Made by a program: the position numbers and the translations under genes. Source: Rhizobiaceae bacterium (GTDB lineage Bacteria; Pseudomonadota; Alphaproteobacteria; Rhizobiales; Rhizobiaceae). From it: a DNA stretch of 64,000 bases. The stretch lies in the NCBI GenBank assembly GCA_017644005.1, contig JAEPMJ010000003.1, positions 1-64,000 of the forward strand, in the 5' to 3' direction. Under the pieces are notes generated by a model. It had not been told where the DNA came from. It did not search any database and saw only the letters and a program-made list of their open reading frames with translations. Of this stretch, positions 10,016 through 18,809 are shown in pieces. Position 1 is the stretch's first letter, and every line of letters begins with the position of its first letter.

Positions 10016-11356
10016 ATGGCTTCGGCTGCTGAACAACTTGCCGCCAATCTCAACTTCTCTGCCTTTGCCAAGGCAGAGGATCTCAAGAAACGCATCTGGT
10101 TCACACTGGGCGCTCTACTGGTCTATCGGCTGGGCACCTATATTCCCATGCCGGGAATCAATCCGGACGCGTTTGCGCAAGCGTTTCAGCAGCAGTCGGG
10201 CGGTGTGCTCGGCATGTTCAACATGTTTGCAGGCGGTGCCGTGGAGCGCATGGCGATCTTCGCGCTCGGCATCATGCCTTACATCTCCGCCTCCATCATC
10301 ATGCAGTTGATGACGTCGGTCGTACCGACGCTCGAACAGCTGAAGAAGGAAGGCGAGCAGGGCCGAAAGGTCATCAATCAGTACACGCGCTACGGCACAG
10401 TGCTTCTGGCAACCGTTCAGGCCTACGGAATCGCCGTCGGGCTCGAAAGCGGGTCCGGTATCGTGACCGATCCGGGCTGGTTCTTCCGCCTCTCTGCAGT
10501 GATCACGCTCGTTGGCGGCACCATGTTCCTGATGTGGCTCGGCGAGCAGATTACCGCACGCGGCATCGGTAACGGCATTTCGCTGATCATCTTTGCCGGC
10601 ATCGTGGCGGGCCTTCCCTCGGCGATCTCCGGAACACTGGAGCTCGGCCGCACCGGCGCTCTGTCGACCGGCATCATCCTGGCCATCATCGTGCTGGCCA
10701 TTGCCGTCATTGGCGTCATCGTGTTCTTTGAGCGTGCGCAGCGCCGGCTTCTGATCCAGTATCCGAAGCGGCAGGTCGGCAACCGCATGTTCCAGGGAGA
10801 TACTTCTCATCTGCCGCTGAAGCTGAACACCGCCGGCGTCATTCCGCCGATCTTCGCATCATCGCTGCTGCTCCTGCCTGCAACCGTGGCCGGTTTCTCA
10901 GACACCTCCACCTTGCCGACCTGGGCAGCCAGCATTCTTGCCGCGCTTGGACACGGCCAGCCGATCTACATGCTGCTCTATGCCGCCATGATCGCGTTCT
11001 TTGCATTCTTCTATACTGCGATCGTGTTCAATCCGAAGGATACCGCCGATCAGCTCAAGAAGCACTCCGGCTTTATCCCCGGCTATCGCCCGGGTGAGCG
11101 GACGGCGGAGTATATCGACTATGTGCTGACGCGTATTACGGTTGTCGGCGCGATTTATCTCGTGATTGTGTGCCTGCTGCCGGAGTTTCTGATTTCGGCC
11201 ACCGGCGTACCCTTCTATCTCGGTGGGACGTCGCTGCTGATCGTGGTCAGCGTCACACTCGATACCGTTGCGCAGGTTCAGGGCCACCTGATCGCGCACC
11301 AGTATGAGGGGCTGATCAAGAAGTCGAAACTTCGCGGGGGTAAAAGAGGGCGATGA
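10016..11356 (+). CDS. secY: Preprotein translocase subunit SecY
   Basis: Encodes a 446-residue SecY, the central channel of the Sec translocon in the inner membrane. Ten hydrophobic segments can be followed. The plug region and [11 protein letters not shown] motif appear early, and the C-terminal cytoplasmic loop has [16 protein letters not shown]. The end ([12 protein letters not shown]) is basic as usual. The stop overlaps the adk start by four bases, so coupling is likely. Confidence 0.98.
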   Translation: MASAAEQLAANLNFSAFAKAEDLKKRIWFTLGALLVYRLGTYIPMPGINPDAFAQAFQQQSGGVLGMFNMFAGGAVERMAIFALGIMPYISASIIMQLMTSVVPTLEQLKKEGEQGRKVINQYTRYGTVLLATVQAYGIAVGLESGSGIVTDPGWFFRLSAVITLVGGTMFLMWLGEQITARGIGNGISLIIFAGIVAGLPSAISGTLELGRTGALSTGIILAIIVLAIAVIGVIVFFERAQRRLLIQYPKRQVGNRMFQGDTSHLPLKLNTAGVIPPIFASSLLLLPATVAGFSDTSTLPTWAASILAALGHGQPIYMLLYAAMIAFFAFFYTAIVFNPKDTADQLKKHSGFIPGYRPGERTAEYIDYVLTRITVVGAIYLVIVCLLPEFLISATGVPFYLGGTSLLIVVSVTLDTVAQVQGHLIAHQYEGLIKKSKLRGGKRGR

Positions 11357-11940
11357 GGCTGATACTGCTTGGCCCGCCAGGCGCGGGCAAGGGGACCCAG
11401 GCACAAAGACTGGTCGAAAAACACGGCATCCCGCAGCTCTCCACCGGAGACATGCTGCGGGCGGCCGTTGCCGCGCAAACGGAGGTCGGCAAACGCGCCA
11501 AGGCGGTCATGGATGCCGGCGAGCTCGTTTCGGACGAAATCGTGAATGCGATTGTGGCGGAGCGCATCGACCAGGCCGATGCCGCCAATGGCTTTATCCT
11601 CGACGGTTATCCGCGCACGCTGGCTCAGGCCGATGCAGTCGGATCCATGCTGAACGACCGCGGTGTTGAACTCGATGCAGTTGTCGAACTCGTCGTCGAC
11701 GACAAGGCGCTTGTGGGCCGCATCCTGAAGCGTGCCGAAGATGCAAGGGCCGCCGGGCAGCCGGTCCGCAAGGACGACAATGCCGAGGTGTTCGATGAGC
11801 GGCTGCGCGAATACTACAAAAAGACGGCGCCGCTGATCGGCTACTACTACGCCAAAGGCAAGCTCGTCGGTGTGGATGGTATGGCCACCATCGACGATGT
11901 GACGAAAGAAATCGACGGCGTTCTGGTCAAGTTGAGCTAG
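11353..11940 (+). CDS. adk: Adenylate kinase, short-LID type
   Basis: Encodes a 195-residue adenylate kinase that interconverts ATP + AMP and 2 ADP in the cytoplasm. The P-loop [11 protein letters not shown] is at residues 7-17 and the AMP-binding [10 protein letters not shown] follows near residue 84. The LID is the short form without a zinc ribbon, hence about 20 residues fewer than E. coli Adk. It overlaps secY by ATGA, the standard secY-adk arrangement. Confidence 0.97.
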   Translation: MRLILLGPPGAGKGTQAQRLVEKHGIPQLSTGDMLRAAVAAQTEVGKRAKAVMDAGELVSDEIVNAIVAERIDQADAANGFILDGYPRTLAQADAVGSMLNDRGVELDAVVELVVDDKALVGRILKRAEDARAAGQPVRKDDNAEVFDERLREYYKKTAPLIGYYYAKGKLVGVDGMATIDDVTKEIDGVLVKLS

Positions 11941-12131
11941 AGCGCCGGTCGCGGACTTGACAGCGGTCGCATTCCAGACTATCGCGGCCCGTCTTCCCGT
12001 CAGAACGAATGTGGAGCAGCCCGAAAGGGTGTTTCGCTGATTTTGCATTGAAGATGCCCGCAGGGGCCGGCCTCCACCGGACGCGGGTTCAACGAAGCGC
12101 CGGGTTTTCCGGCATAAATGGAGACGAGAGA

Positions 12132-12500
12132 ATGGCTCGTATTGCCGGCGTCAATCTGCCGACCAACAAGCGCGTTGTGATTGCGCTTCAGTACATCCAC
12201 GGTATCGGACCGAAATTCGCGTCCGAGATCATCGCCAAGGCCAACATTCCCGCAGAGCGACGCGTCAATGAACTGACCGACGCGGAAGCGCTGCAGATGC
12301 GCGAGATCATCGACCGCGACTATCAGGTTGAAGGCGACCTTCGCCGCGAAGTGTCGATGAACATCAAGCGCCTCATGGATCTTGGCTGCTACCGCGGTCT
12401 GCGGCATCGCCGCTCGCTGCCGGTTCGCGGCCAGCGCACGCACACCAATGCGCGTACCCGCAAGGGGCCGGCCAAGGCGATTGCAGGCAAGAAGAAGTAA
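12132..12500 (+). CDS. rpsM: 30S ribosomal protein S13
   Basis: Encodes a 122-residue S13, which bridges the subunits and contacts P-site t[18 protein letters not shown] and the basic C-terminus [14 protein letters not shown] are diagnostic. The frame is open back to 12009, but the ATG at 12132 matches the family and follows GGAGACGAGAGA. It begins the alpha segment after a 191-base gap. Confidence 0.97.
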   Translation: MARIAGVNLPTNKRVVIALQYIHGIGPKFASEIIAKANIPAERRVNELTDAEALQMREIIDRDYQVEGDLRREVSMNIKRLMDLGCYRGLRHRRSLPVRGQRTHTNARTRKGPAKAIAGKKK

Positions 12501-12501
12501 G

Positions 12502-12573
12502 GAAGCGAGTGGCGAAGTAGCCAAAAGCGAATAGAAAGACCATATCCGCTATTCGCTACTCAATATTCGCTCC
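12502..12573 (+). repeat. Imperfect palindrome between rpsM and rpsK
   Basis: A 9-base arm AGCGAATAG (12526-12534) is repeated as CTATTCGCT (12549-12557). Further related copies of the short word (AGCGAGT, GCGAAGTAG, ATTCGCT) flank it on each side, so the whole stretch can fold as an extended imperfect hairpin built from a repeated GCGAATAG-like word. It looks like a short dispersed element that has entered the operon spacer. I have not compared it with other loci. Confidence 0.5.
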
Positions 12574-12627
12574 TCAGGTGTAGCCGCTGGAACTACGGCG
12601 GCGCTGATATCGATTGAAAGGACCACA

Positions 12628-13017
12628 ATGGCCAAAGAAGCCGCACGCGTACGCCGCCGCGAACGCAAGAACATCTCCACCGGCGTCGCGCATGTTTCGT
12701 CGACGTTCAACAACACCATGATCACGATCACCGACGCGCAGGGCAATGCGATTGCCTGGTCGTCGGCCGGTGCCCAGGGTTTCAAGGGATCGCGCAAATC
12801 GACGCCGTTTGCGGCGCAGATGGCCGCCGAGGATTGCGCCAAGAAGGCGCAGGAGCACGGCATGCGAACGCTTGAGGTCGAGGTCAGCGGACCCGGTTCA
12901 GGCCGCGAGTCGGCACTGCGCGCTTTGCAGGCCGCCGGTTTCACGATCACCTCGATCCGTGACGTGACACCGATTCCACACAATGGTTGCCGCCCGCGCA
13001 AAAAGCGCCGCGTCTAA
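12628..13017 (+). CDS. rpsK: 30S ribosomal protein S11
   Basis: Encodes a 129-residue S11, a platform protein near the E-site mRNA. The segments [20 protein letters not shown] and the C-terminal [18 protein letters not shown] are diagnostic. It follows rpsM across a 127-base spacer with an imperfect palindrome, and a GAAAGGACC ribosome binding site precedes its ATG. Confidence 0.97.
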   Translation: MAKEAARVRRRERKNISTGVAHVSSTFNNTMITITDAQGNAIAWSSAGAQGFKGSRKSTPFAAQMAAEDCAKKAQEHGMRTLEVEVSGPGSGRESALRALQAAGFTITSIRDVTPIPHNGCRPRKKRRV

Positions 13018-13176
13018 CCCAGAGATTTGAAACTGCCGCGCGAGCTCCCGGCAGCATGATCTCCAAATCCGGTTTCCGGTTTTCGGATCAGATTATGCAA
13101 TTCAAGGGCGCTCCTCCACGGCTTCCAGGACGCCCGCCACGATTGGATGGTGGCGGGGAAACGGAAGGATAACAGA

Positions 13177-14184
13177 ATGATCCAGAAGAACTGGCAGGAA
13201 CTGATCAAGCCCAACAAGATCGAATTCCAGTCGAAGGGCAACACGACGACGGTCGTCGCCGAACCGCTCGAACGCGGTTTCGGCCTTACGCTTGGCAATG
13301 CCCTGCGTCGCGTCCTGCTTTCGTCGCTTCGCGGCGCCGCCGTGACCGCAGTCCAGATCGACGGCGTGCTGCACGAATTCTCGTCGATTTCGGGCGTGCG
13401 CGAAGACGTCACCGACATCGTGCTCAACATCAAGGAAATCGCGATCCGCATGGAAGGCGACGGACCCAAGCGCATGGTTGTGCGCAAGCAGGGCCCGGGC
13501 CAGGTGACTGCGGGCGATATCCAGACCGTTGGCGACGTCGAAATCCTCAACCCCGACCACGTGATCTGCACACTGGACGAGGGTGCGGAAATCCGCATGG
13601 AGTTCACCGTCAACAACGGCAAGGGTTATGTGCCGGCAGACCGCAACCGCGCCGAAGACGCGCCGATCGGCCTTATCCCGGTCGACAGCCTCTATTCGCC
13701 GGTCAAGAAGGTCTCCTACAAGGTCGAAAACACCCGTGAGGGCCAGGTTCTGGATTACGACAAACTGACTATGTCGATCGAGACCAACGGCGCCATCTCC
13801 GGCGAAGATGCAGTGGCTTTCGCCGCGCGCATCCTGCAGGACCAGCTTGGCCTCTTCGTGAACTTCGAAGAGCCGCAGAAGGAGCAGCCGGCGGAGCAGG
13901 TGACGGAGCTTGCCTTCAACCCGGCACTTCTGAAGAAGGTGGACGAACTGGAGCTTTCGGTCCGTTCGGCCAACTGCCTGAAGAACGACAACATCGTTTA
14001 TATTGGCGACCTGATCCAGAAGACGGAAGCCGAGATGCTGCGGACACCGAATTTCGGCCGCAAGTCGCTCAACGAGATCAAGGAAGTGCTGGCGTCCATG
14101 GGGCTTCACCTCGGTATGGAGGTGCAGGACTGGCCGCCGGACAATATCGAAGATCTGGCAAAGCGCTACGAAGACCAGTATTGA
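13177..14184 (+). CDS. rpoA: RNA polymerase alpha subunit
   Basis: Encodes a 335-residue alpha subunit. The N-terminal dimerisation/assembly domain occupies about residues 1-235 and includes [17 protein letters not shown]. The C-terminal DNA-binding domain follows, with [14 protein letters not shown] carrying the conserved Arg that contacts UP elements and activators. Start at ATG 13177 ([12 protein letters not shown]) after GGAAGGAT; an upstream in-frame start at 13147 is rejected on family alignment. Confidence 0.98.
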   Translation: MIQKNWQELIKPNKIEFQSKGNTTTVVAEPLERGFGLTLGNALRRVLLSSLRGAAVTAVQIDGVLHEFSSISGVREDVTDIVLNIKEIAIRMEGDGPKRMVVRKQGPGQVTAGDIQTVGDVEILNPDHVICTLDEGAEIRMEFTVNNGKGYVPADRNRAEDAPIGLIPVDSLYSPVKKVSYKVENTREGQVLDYDKLTMSIETNGAISGEDAVAFAARILQDQLGLFVNFEEPQKEQPAEQVTELAFNPALLKKVDELELSVRSANCLKNDNIVYIGDLIQKTEAEMLRTPNFGRKSLNEIKEVLASMGLHLGMEVQDWPPDNIEDLAKRYEDQY

Positions 14185-14201
14185 ACCGGCAGCCGTGAGT
14201 A

Positions 14202-14246
14202 GGCGGTCGGCAGTCCATGAAACGAAGAACCTGACTGCCTGCCGCC
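14202..14246 (+). repeat. Imperfect palindrome between rpoA and rplQ
   Basis: GGCGGTCGGCAGTC (14202-14215) and GACTGCCTGCCGCC (14233-14246) are inverted repeats matching at 12 of 14 positions around a 17-base loop. Surrounding GCAGT-like words suggest an element of the same general style as the one before rpsK but with a different core. No T-run follows. Likely a dispersed intergenic palindrome tolerated within the operon. Confidence 0.5.
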
Positions 14247-14304
14247 GATTGCCCACTGCCAAGTGTGTTAAGGGCGCCTCGCGCCGAATTCTAGGAGAAA
14301 GCCA

Positions 14305-14739
14305 ATGCGTCACGGAAAGTCCGGTCGTCGGCTGAACCGCACCGCCAGCCACCGCAAGGCCCTGTTCGTCAACATGGCCGCGTCGCTGATCGAGCACGAA
14401 CAGATCACCACCACGCTGCCCAAGGCCAAGGAGCTGCGCCCAATCGTGGAGAAGCTGGTTACGCTCGGCAAGCGCGGTGACCTGCATGCGCGTCGCCAGG
14501 CGATTGCCAAGATCGGTTCCGACGAACTCGCAAAGCGCCTGTTCGAGACAATTGCGCCGCGTTATGCAACCCGCAATGGCGGCTACACCCGCATCATGAA
14601 GGCTGGTTTCCGCCACGGCGATAACGCGCCGATGGCCGTGATTGAGTTTGTTGACCGCGACACCGCTGCCAAGGGCGCAGCCGACCGTGCACGCGTCGAG
14701 GCGGAAGACAACACCGAGAGCGAAGCCGAAGCGGCATAA
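14305..14739 (+). CDS. rplQ: 50S ribosomal protein L17
   Basis: Encodes a 144-residue L17, near the tunnel exit. [21 protein letters not shown] and the central [14 protein letters not shown] are family hallmarks. It is longer than E. coli L17 (127 residues) because of an acidic Ala/Glu-rich C-terminal tail. It is the last gene of the supercluster, followed after 28 bases by a strong terminator. Confidence 0.97.
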   Translation: MRHGKSGRRLNRTASHRKALFVNMAASLIEHEQITTTLPKAKELRPIVEKLVTLGKRGDLHARRQAIAKIGSDELAKRLFETIAPRYATRNGGYTRIMKAGFRHGDNAPMAVIEFVDRDTAAKGAADRARVEAEDNTESEAEAA

Positions 14740-14767
14740 TACCACTTCGGGAACAGACAAGAATGCG

Positions 14768-14791
14768 AAGGGCCCTGCGGGGCCCTTTTTT
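14768..14791 (+). terminator. Intrinsic terminator of the ribosomal supercluster
   Basis: AAGGGCCC (14768-14775) and GGGCCCTT (14780-14787) form a perfect 8-base-pair stem with a TGCG tetraloop, running into a six-T tract at 14786-14791. This is a textbook Rho-independent terminator directly after rplQ. Confidence 0.9.
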
Positions 14792-14799
14792 CTCGACTG

Positions 14800-14828
14800 T
14801 TGCGGCAATTAGCTAAAACAGCTAAACT
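14800..14828 (+). promoter_or_regulatory. Candidate sigma70-type promoter of phd-doc, near-leaderless
   Basis: TTGCGG (14800-14805) and TAAACT (14823-14828) are separated by 17 bases. The antitoxin ATG at 14835 lies only seven bases after the -10, so the transcript would start at or next to the start codon. There is no Shine-Dalgarno-like sequence before the ATG, which fits a leaderless mRNA. The -10 match is imperfect. Confidence 0.45.
14809..14825. promoter_or_regulatory. Palindromic operator of the phd-doc module
   Basis: TTAGCT (14809-14814) and AGCTAA (14820-14825) are perfect inverted repeats with a five-base spacer. They overlap the spacer and -10 of the candidate promoter just before the antitoxin. 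Phd-family antitoxins typically repress their own promoter through such palindromes, so autoregulation is expected; binding is inferred. Confidence 0.6.
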
Positions 14829-14834
14829 AAGCGC

Positions 14835-15071
14835 ATGAACTCGATGACCGCATCAGACGCGAAGAACAAATTCGGGCAACTGCTTGAACTCGCCCGCTCA
14901 GGGCCGGTGCGTATCCAGAAGCAAGGCCGCGATGTTGCAATCGTACTTTCTCCGGATGAGTTTCGCCGTATAGCCGAGGCTGGCGGCAGCTCAGTAAATC
15001 CGCTCGTCGAAAAACTGCACGCCGAAAGCGCCGAGCGGTGGGCCAAGGTCTATGAGGCGCTCGCCAAATAG
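14835..15071 (+). CDS. Phd/YefM-family antitoxin
   Basis: Encodes 78 residues with a typical Phd/YefM N-terminal DNA-binding domain (MTASDAKNKFGQLLELAR, then VRIQKQGRDVAIVLSPDEF) and a C-terminal helix of about 30 residues expected to neutralise the toxin. The partner gene begins two bases after its stop. An internal in-frame ATG at 14844 is an alternative start. The module lies between rplQ and the Do-type protease gene, positions I expect to be adjacent in relatives, suggesting insertion behind the ribosomal terminator. Confidence 0.85.
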   Translation: MNSMTASDAKNKFGQLLELARSGPVRIQKQGRDVAIVLSPDEFRRIAEAGGSSVNPLVEKLHAESAERWAKVYEALAK

Positions 15072-15073
15072 CC

Positions 15074-15439
15074 GTGATCTATCTTGGCCTCGATGATGCT
15101 CTTTTCATTCATCGCGAGCAGATTCGACTGTTCGGTGGTGCGCAGGGAATTCGCGACCTGGGGCTTGTCGAGTCGGCGCTTCTGAGACCGCAGACCGGCT
15201 ACTATGCCGATACAATCGAAGAAGCGGCTGCACTTTGGGAAAGCCTGGCGATGAACCATGGCTTCATCGACGGCAACAAGCGTGTCGCGTTTGCCTGCAT
15301 GGACATCTTCCTTGGCCTCAACGGAAGGCGGCTCGAATGCGATCAGGAAGATGTAATTCGGTTTATCTACCAGCAGCTCGAGGACAAAACGTTTCGGAAA
15401 GGTGTGATCGAACAGTGGCTGCGCCGGCATGTTCGGTAG
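15074..15439 (+). CDS. doc: Death-on-curing (Doc) family toxin, Fic fold
   Basis: Encodes 121 residues starting with GTG (MIYLGLDDALFIH). The Doc/Fic active-site motif is intact as HGFIDGNKR at residues 62-70, matching HxFx[D/N][A/G]NK[R]. In phage P1, Doc is a kinase that phosphorylates EF-Tu and stops translation; the same reaction is inferred here. The GTG start has no strong ribosome binding site and lies two bases after the antitoxin stop, so it probably depends on translational coupling, keeping toxin below antitoxin. Confidence 0.88.
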   Translation: MIYLGLDDALFIHREQIRLFGGAQGIRDLGLVESALLRPQTGYYADTIEEAAALWESLAMNHGFIDGNKRVAFACMDIFLGLNGRRLECDQEDVIRFIYQQLEDKTFRKGVIEQWLRRHVR

Positions 15440-15506
15440 CTTCGGCCATTTGTTTTGCACATTCGCAGCAAAAATGGCATCCGCTTCGATGAAGAGGATT
15501 CCCGCC

Positions 15507-16985
15507 ATGCGCAGACTGCCGTCGTTTTTCGCCACCTTCGTTGCCACGCTCTTCGCCGCCTTGCTCGCGGTCGTGCCGCTTCGCGCCGAGGATGCGCCGG
15601 CGCAGGACCTTGGTTCGATCCTGACCGACCTCCTGCGCGGGGGGCTCGATACCGGTGAACCGCAGCGACGCCTGCCGTTCGGGCGCAGCGAGATGCAGCT
15701 CTCTTTCGCACCGCTGGTCGCGGAGACGGCGCCAGCGGTGGTCAATGTCTATGCGTCGGCGCAAGTGAGCGCGCGGCCTTCGCCATTCCTATCCGATCCG
15801 TTTTTCGAGCATTTTTTCGGACAGCAAATGCCGCCACGCGTGCAATCGTCGCTCGGATCTGGCGTCATCGTTGATAAAAGCGGGCTGGTGGTCACCAACT
15901 TCCACGTCATCCGGGGGGCGGATGAGGTGAAGGTCGCGATGTCGGATGGCCGCGAATTCGCCAGCACTATCCTGCTCAAGGATGAATCGCTCGACCTGGC
16001 TGTGCTCAAGATCGAAGCCGACCAGCCATTCCCCACGGTGGCGATCGGCGATTCAGACGCTCTTCTGGTCGGCGATCTCGTGCTTGCGATCGGCAATCCG
16101 TTCGGCGTCGGACAAACGACAACGAGCGGAATCGTCTCGGCTGTCGCCAGAACCCATATCGGCATTTCGGATTTCGGCTTTTTTATCCAGACGGATGCGG
16201 CGATCAATCCCGGCAATTCCGGCGGCGCGCTGATCAACATGGCGGGCGAGCTCGTCGGCATCAATACGGCGATCTACAGCCGCAGCGGCGGCTCCATCGG
16301 CATCGGCTTCGCAATTCCGGCCAATATGGTGCGTGCCGTGGTTGCGTCGGCGCAAGGCGGCAGCGATTTTTTCGAGCGGCCATGGATCGGCGCGAATTTC
16401 GAGGCGGTGGATGCGCAGATGGCGGAGGCGCTCGGAATGACGCGCCCCACCGGCGCGCTTGTGTCGGACATCTACCCCGGCAGTCCAGCCGAAAGCGCCG
16501 GCGTACGGCCGGGCGATGTGGTTCTGGCTATGAACGCGACCCGCATCGAGCATCCCGACGCGCTCGACTACCGGCTTGCGACACGCCCGATTGGCGCCGA
16601 GATATCCCTGACGCTGTTGCGGCAGGGCGAAGAAATTCCGGTCACTCTTGAACTGATGCGCGCTCCCGAGGGAGCAACGGCGGCTGAGATTGTGATCGAA
16701 GGCAGATCGCCATTCGCCGGTGCCAAGGTTGCCGCGCTATCGCCGCGCCTTGCGCAGCGGCTTGGGATGACGGGCCGCGCCGAAGGGGTGGCGATTGTCG
16801 ATATCGATCGTTCTTCTGCCGCGGCGCAGTTCGGATTTCAGCCGGGCGATATTGTGAGGGATGTCAATGGCGTTGCGATCGACAGCCCGGATACGCTGGC
16901 GAAAGTTGCCGGCGAAGAAACGCGCTGGTGGCGGTTCACGATTGAGCGCAACGGTCAAACGTTCCGCCAGGTATTGCGGTTCTGA
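15507..16985 (+). CDS. Do/HtrA-family periplasmic serine protease
   Basis: Encodes 492 residues. An N-terminal signal peptide of about 27 residues is followed by a trypsin-like domain whose catalytic triad reads His133 (VTNFHVIRG), Asp163 (SLDLAVLKI) and Ser238 (NPGNSGGAL). Two PDZ domains follow, around residues 265-350 and 385-490. Family members are quality-control proteases or chaperones in the periplasm. The frame is open to 15429, but ATG 15507 is preceded by AGAGGA at 8 bases and directly starts the signal peptide. rarA follows after six bases. Confidence 0.93.
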   Translation: MRRLPSFFATFVATLFAALLAVVPLRAEDAPAQDLGSILTDLLRGGLDTGEPQRRLPFGRSEMQLSFAPLVAETAPAVVNVYASAQVSARPSPFLSDPFFEHFFGQQMPPRVQSSLGSGVIVDKSGLVVTNFHVIRGADEVKVAMSDGREFASTILLKDESLDLAVLKIEADQPFPTVAIGDSDALLVGDLVLAIGNPFGVGQTTTSGIVSAVARTHIGISDFGFFIQTDAAINPGNSGGALINMAGELVGINTAIYSRSGGSIGIGFAIPANMVRAVVASAQGGSDFFERPWIGANFEAVDAQMAEALGMTRPTGALVSDIYPGSPAESAGVRPGDVVLAMNATRIEHPDALDYRLATRPIGAEISLTLLRQGEEIPVTLELMRAPEGATAAEIVIEGRSPFAGAKVAALSPRLAQRLGMTGRAEGVAIVDIDRSSAAAQFGFQPGDIVRDVNGVAIDSPDTLAKVAGEETRWWRFTIERNGQTFRQVLRF

Positions 16986-16991
16986 GCGGTC

Positions 16992-18344
16992 ATGGCCGAT
17001 CTGTTTGGCGCTTCCGACGGTCCAGCCGAAACAGGAACATCCGGTGCTCGTCCGCTTGCCGACCGGTTGCGTCCTGCAAAGCTGGGCGAGGTTGTCGGTC
17101 AGGAACATCTGACCGGGCCGGACGGCGCGCTGACGCGCATGATCGCTTCCGGCTCGCTGGGCTCGCTGGTGTTCTGGGGGCCGCCAGGCACCGGCAAGAC
17201 TACGGTCGCACGATTGCTTGCCGGTGAAACCGACCTCGCATTCGAGCAGATTTCCGCGATCTTTTCCGGCGTTGCCGATCTCAAGAAGGTGTTCGAAGCG
17301 GCGCGCCTGCGGCACCGCAACGGCCGCCAGACACTGCTTTTCGTGGACGAGATTCACCGGTTCAACCGCGCCCAGCAGGACGGCTTCCTGCCGGTCATGG
17401 AAGACGGAACGGTCATTCTCGTGGGAGCGACGACCGAAAACCCGTCCTTCGAGCTCAACGCTGCTCTTCTGTCGCGTGCACGTGTCCTGTCGTTCCGGCC
17501 TCTGGAAGCCGAAAGCCTGACCCTTCTGCTGGAGCGCGCCGAAGCGACGATCGGCAGGCCTCTGCCGCTCGACGACGCGGCGAGGGCGGTTTTGATCCGC
17601 ATGGCCGACGGCGATGGCCGTGCCATACTGACACTGGCCGAGGAAGTGTGGCGCGCGGCCCGTGAGGATGAGACGTTCGATGCCGAGGCGCTGCAGGGCG
17701 TCGTTCAGCGCCGCGCTCCGGTCTACGACAAGGGGCAGGACGGCCACTACAATTTGATCTCGGCGCTGCACAAAGCCGTGCGCGGCTCCGACCCGGACGC
17801 CGCGCTCTATTATCTGGCGCGTATGTTCGATGCAGGGGAAGCACCGCTGTTTCTCGGCAGACGGCTGGTCCGCATGGCGGTTGAGGACATTGGCCTTGCA
17901 GACCCGCAGGCACTTGTCGTCGCCAACGCAGCGAAGGATGCCTATGATTTTCTGGGATCGCCCGAGGGTGAGCTGGCGCTCGCTCAAGCCTGCATCTACC
18001 TGGCGACCGCGCCCAAATCCAACGCAGCCTATACGGCCTACAAGGCGTCCATGGCCGCCGCGAAGGAGCATGGCTCGCTCCTGCCGCCCCGGCATATCCT
18101 CAACGCGCCGACCAAGCTCATGAAGTCCGAAGGCTATGGAACGGGCTATCAGTATGATCACGACCAGCCGGACGCGTTTTCAGGTCAGGATTATTTTCCC
18201 GAGGCGATGGGCCGCCAACAATACTACGATCCGCCGGATCGAGGTTTCGAGCGCGAAATCCGCAAGCGGCTCGACTATTGGTCCAAGTTGCGGCGCGAAC
18301 GCCAAGTTGCGGCGCGGGATGACGGCGAAGCCAATGGTAGCTGA
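16992..18344 (+). CDS. rarA: Replication-associated recombination protein RarA (MgsA) AAA+ ATPase
   Basis: Encodes 450 residues of the RarA/Mgs1/WRNIP1 family, clamp-loader-like AAA+ ATPases that act at stalled replication forks. Walker A GPPGTGKT is at residues 63-70, Walker B FVDEIH at 117-122, sensor 1 TTEN at 147-150 and the arginine finger SRAR at 161-164. The C-terminal tetramerisation region includes YLGPPDRG-like YYDPPDRGFEREI. It lies six bases after the protease gene, so the two are probably cotranscribed. Confidence 0.95.
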   Translation: MADLFGASDGPAETGTSGARPLADRLRPAKLGEVVGQEHLTGPDGALTRMIASGSLGSLVFWGPPGTGKTTVARLLAGETDLAFEQISAIFSGVADLKKVFEAARLRHRNGRQTLLFVDEIHRFNRAQQDGFLPVMEDGTVILVGATTENPSFELNAALLSRARVLSFRPLEAESLTLLLERAEATIGRPLPLDDAARAVLIRMADGDGRAILTLAEEVWRAAREDETFDAEALQGVVQRRAPVYDKGQDGHYNLISALHKAVRGSDPDAALYYLARMFDAGEAPLFLGRRLVRMAVEDIGLADPQALVVANAAKDAYDFLGSPEGELALAQACIYLATAPKSNAAYTAYKASMAAAKEHGSLLPPRHILNAPTKLMKSEGYGTGYQYDHDQPDAFSGQDYFPEAMGRQQYYDPPDRGFEREIRKRLDYWSKLRRERQVAARDDGEANGS

Positions 18345-18394
18345 TTTGGCACGGCGCTCTTTCAGCGTCTAGCGCCTTCCGCTATCAGGGGGCC

Positions 18395-18772
18395 ATGTAT
18401 CATTTGCTCATTGTCGCGGCGGGCGGGGCGGTTGGCGCCGCACTGCGTCATCTCGTCGGTCTCGCCGCCCTGCGACTGGCAGGGCCGACCTTTCCCTGGG
18501 GTACACTCGCCGTCAATCTGGCCGGTTCCTTCATGATGGGCGTGCTGATAGAGCTGCTGGCGCGCAAGGCAGGCGTTTCCGCGGAAGTGAGGCTCTTCGC
18601 CGCAACCGGCGTTCTGGGCGGCTTCACCACCTTTTCGGCCTTTTCACTGGACGTGGTGGTGTTATGGGAACGTGGCGCGCTGTTGGCAGCTGCCGGCTAC
18701 ACGCTGGTCAGTGTTGTGGGTGCCGTTGCCGCACTTTTTGCGGGATTGGCTTTTGTGCGCGCGCTGGCATAG
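18395..18772 (+). CDS. crcB: CrcB/Fluc fluoride channel
   Basis: Encodes 125 residues with four membrane segments. The family signatures are present: GGAVGAALRHLVG at the N-terminus, GTLAVNLAGSFMMG, and GGFTTFSAFSLD with the conserved Phe pair region. Fluc proteins form dual-topology dimers that export fluoride. No fluoride riboswitch can be recognised in the 50 bases upstream. It lies between rarA and rluC, a common location in rhizobia. Confidence 0.93.
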   Translation: MYHLLIVAAGGAVGAALRHLVGLAALRLAGPTFPWGTLAVNLAGSFMMGVLIELLARKAGVSAEVRLFAATGVLGGFTTFSAFSLDVVVLWERGALLAAAGYTLVSVVGAVAALFAGLAFVRALA

Positions 18773-18809
18773 GCGCACCCAGGCAAACTTCCAGGAAATT
18801 GAACGAACC

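Noticed and set aside
13102-14808. 568-codon open frame on the - strand across rpoA and rplQ
   Set aside because: Antisense to two certain genes; the protein has no recognisable motif and arises from the codon bias of a GC-rich genome.
18345-18394. Possible fluoride riboswitch upstream of crcB
   Set aside because: Only 50 bases separate rarA and crcB and no crcB-motif pseudoknot or conserved sequence can be made out.
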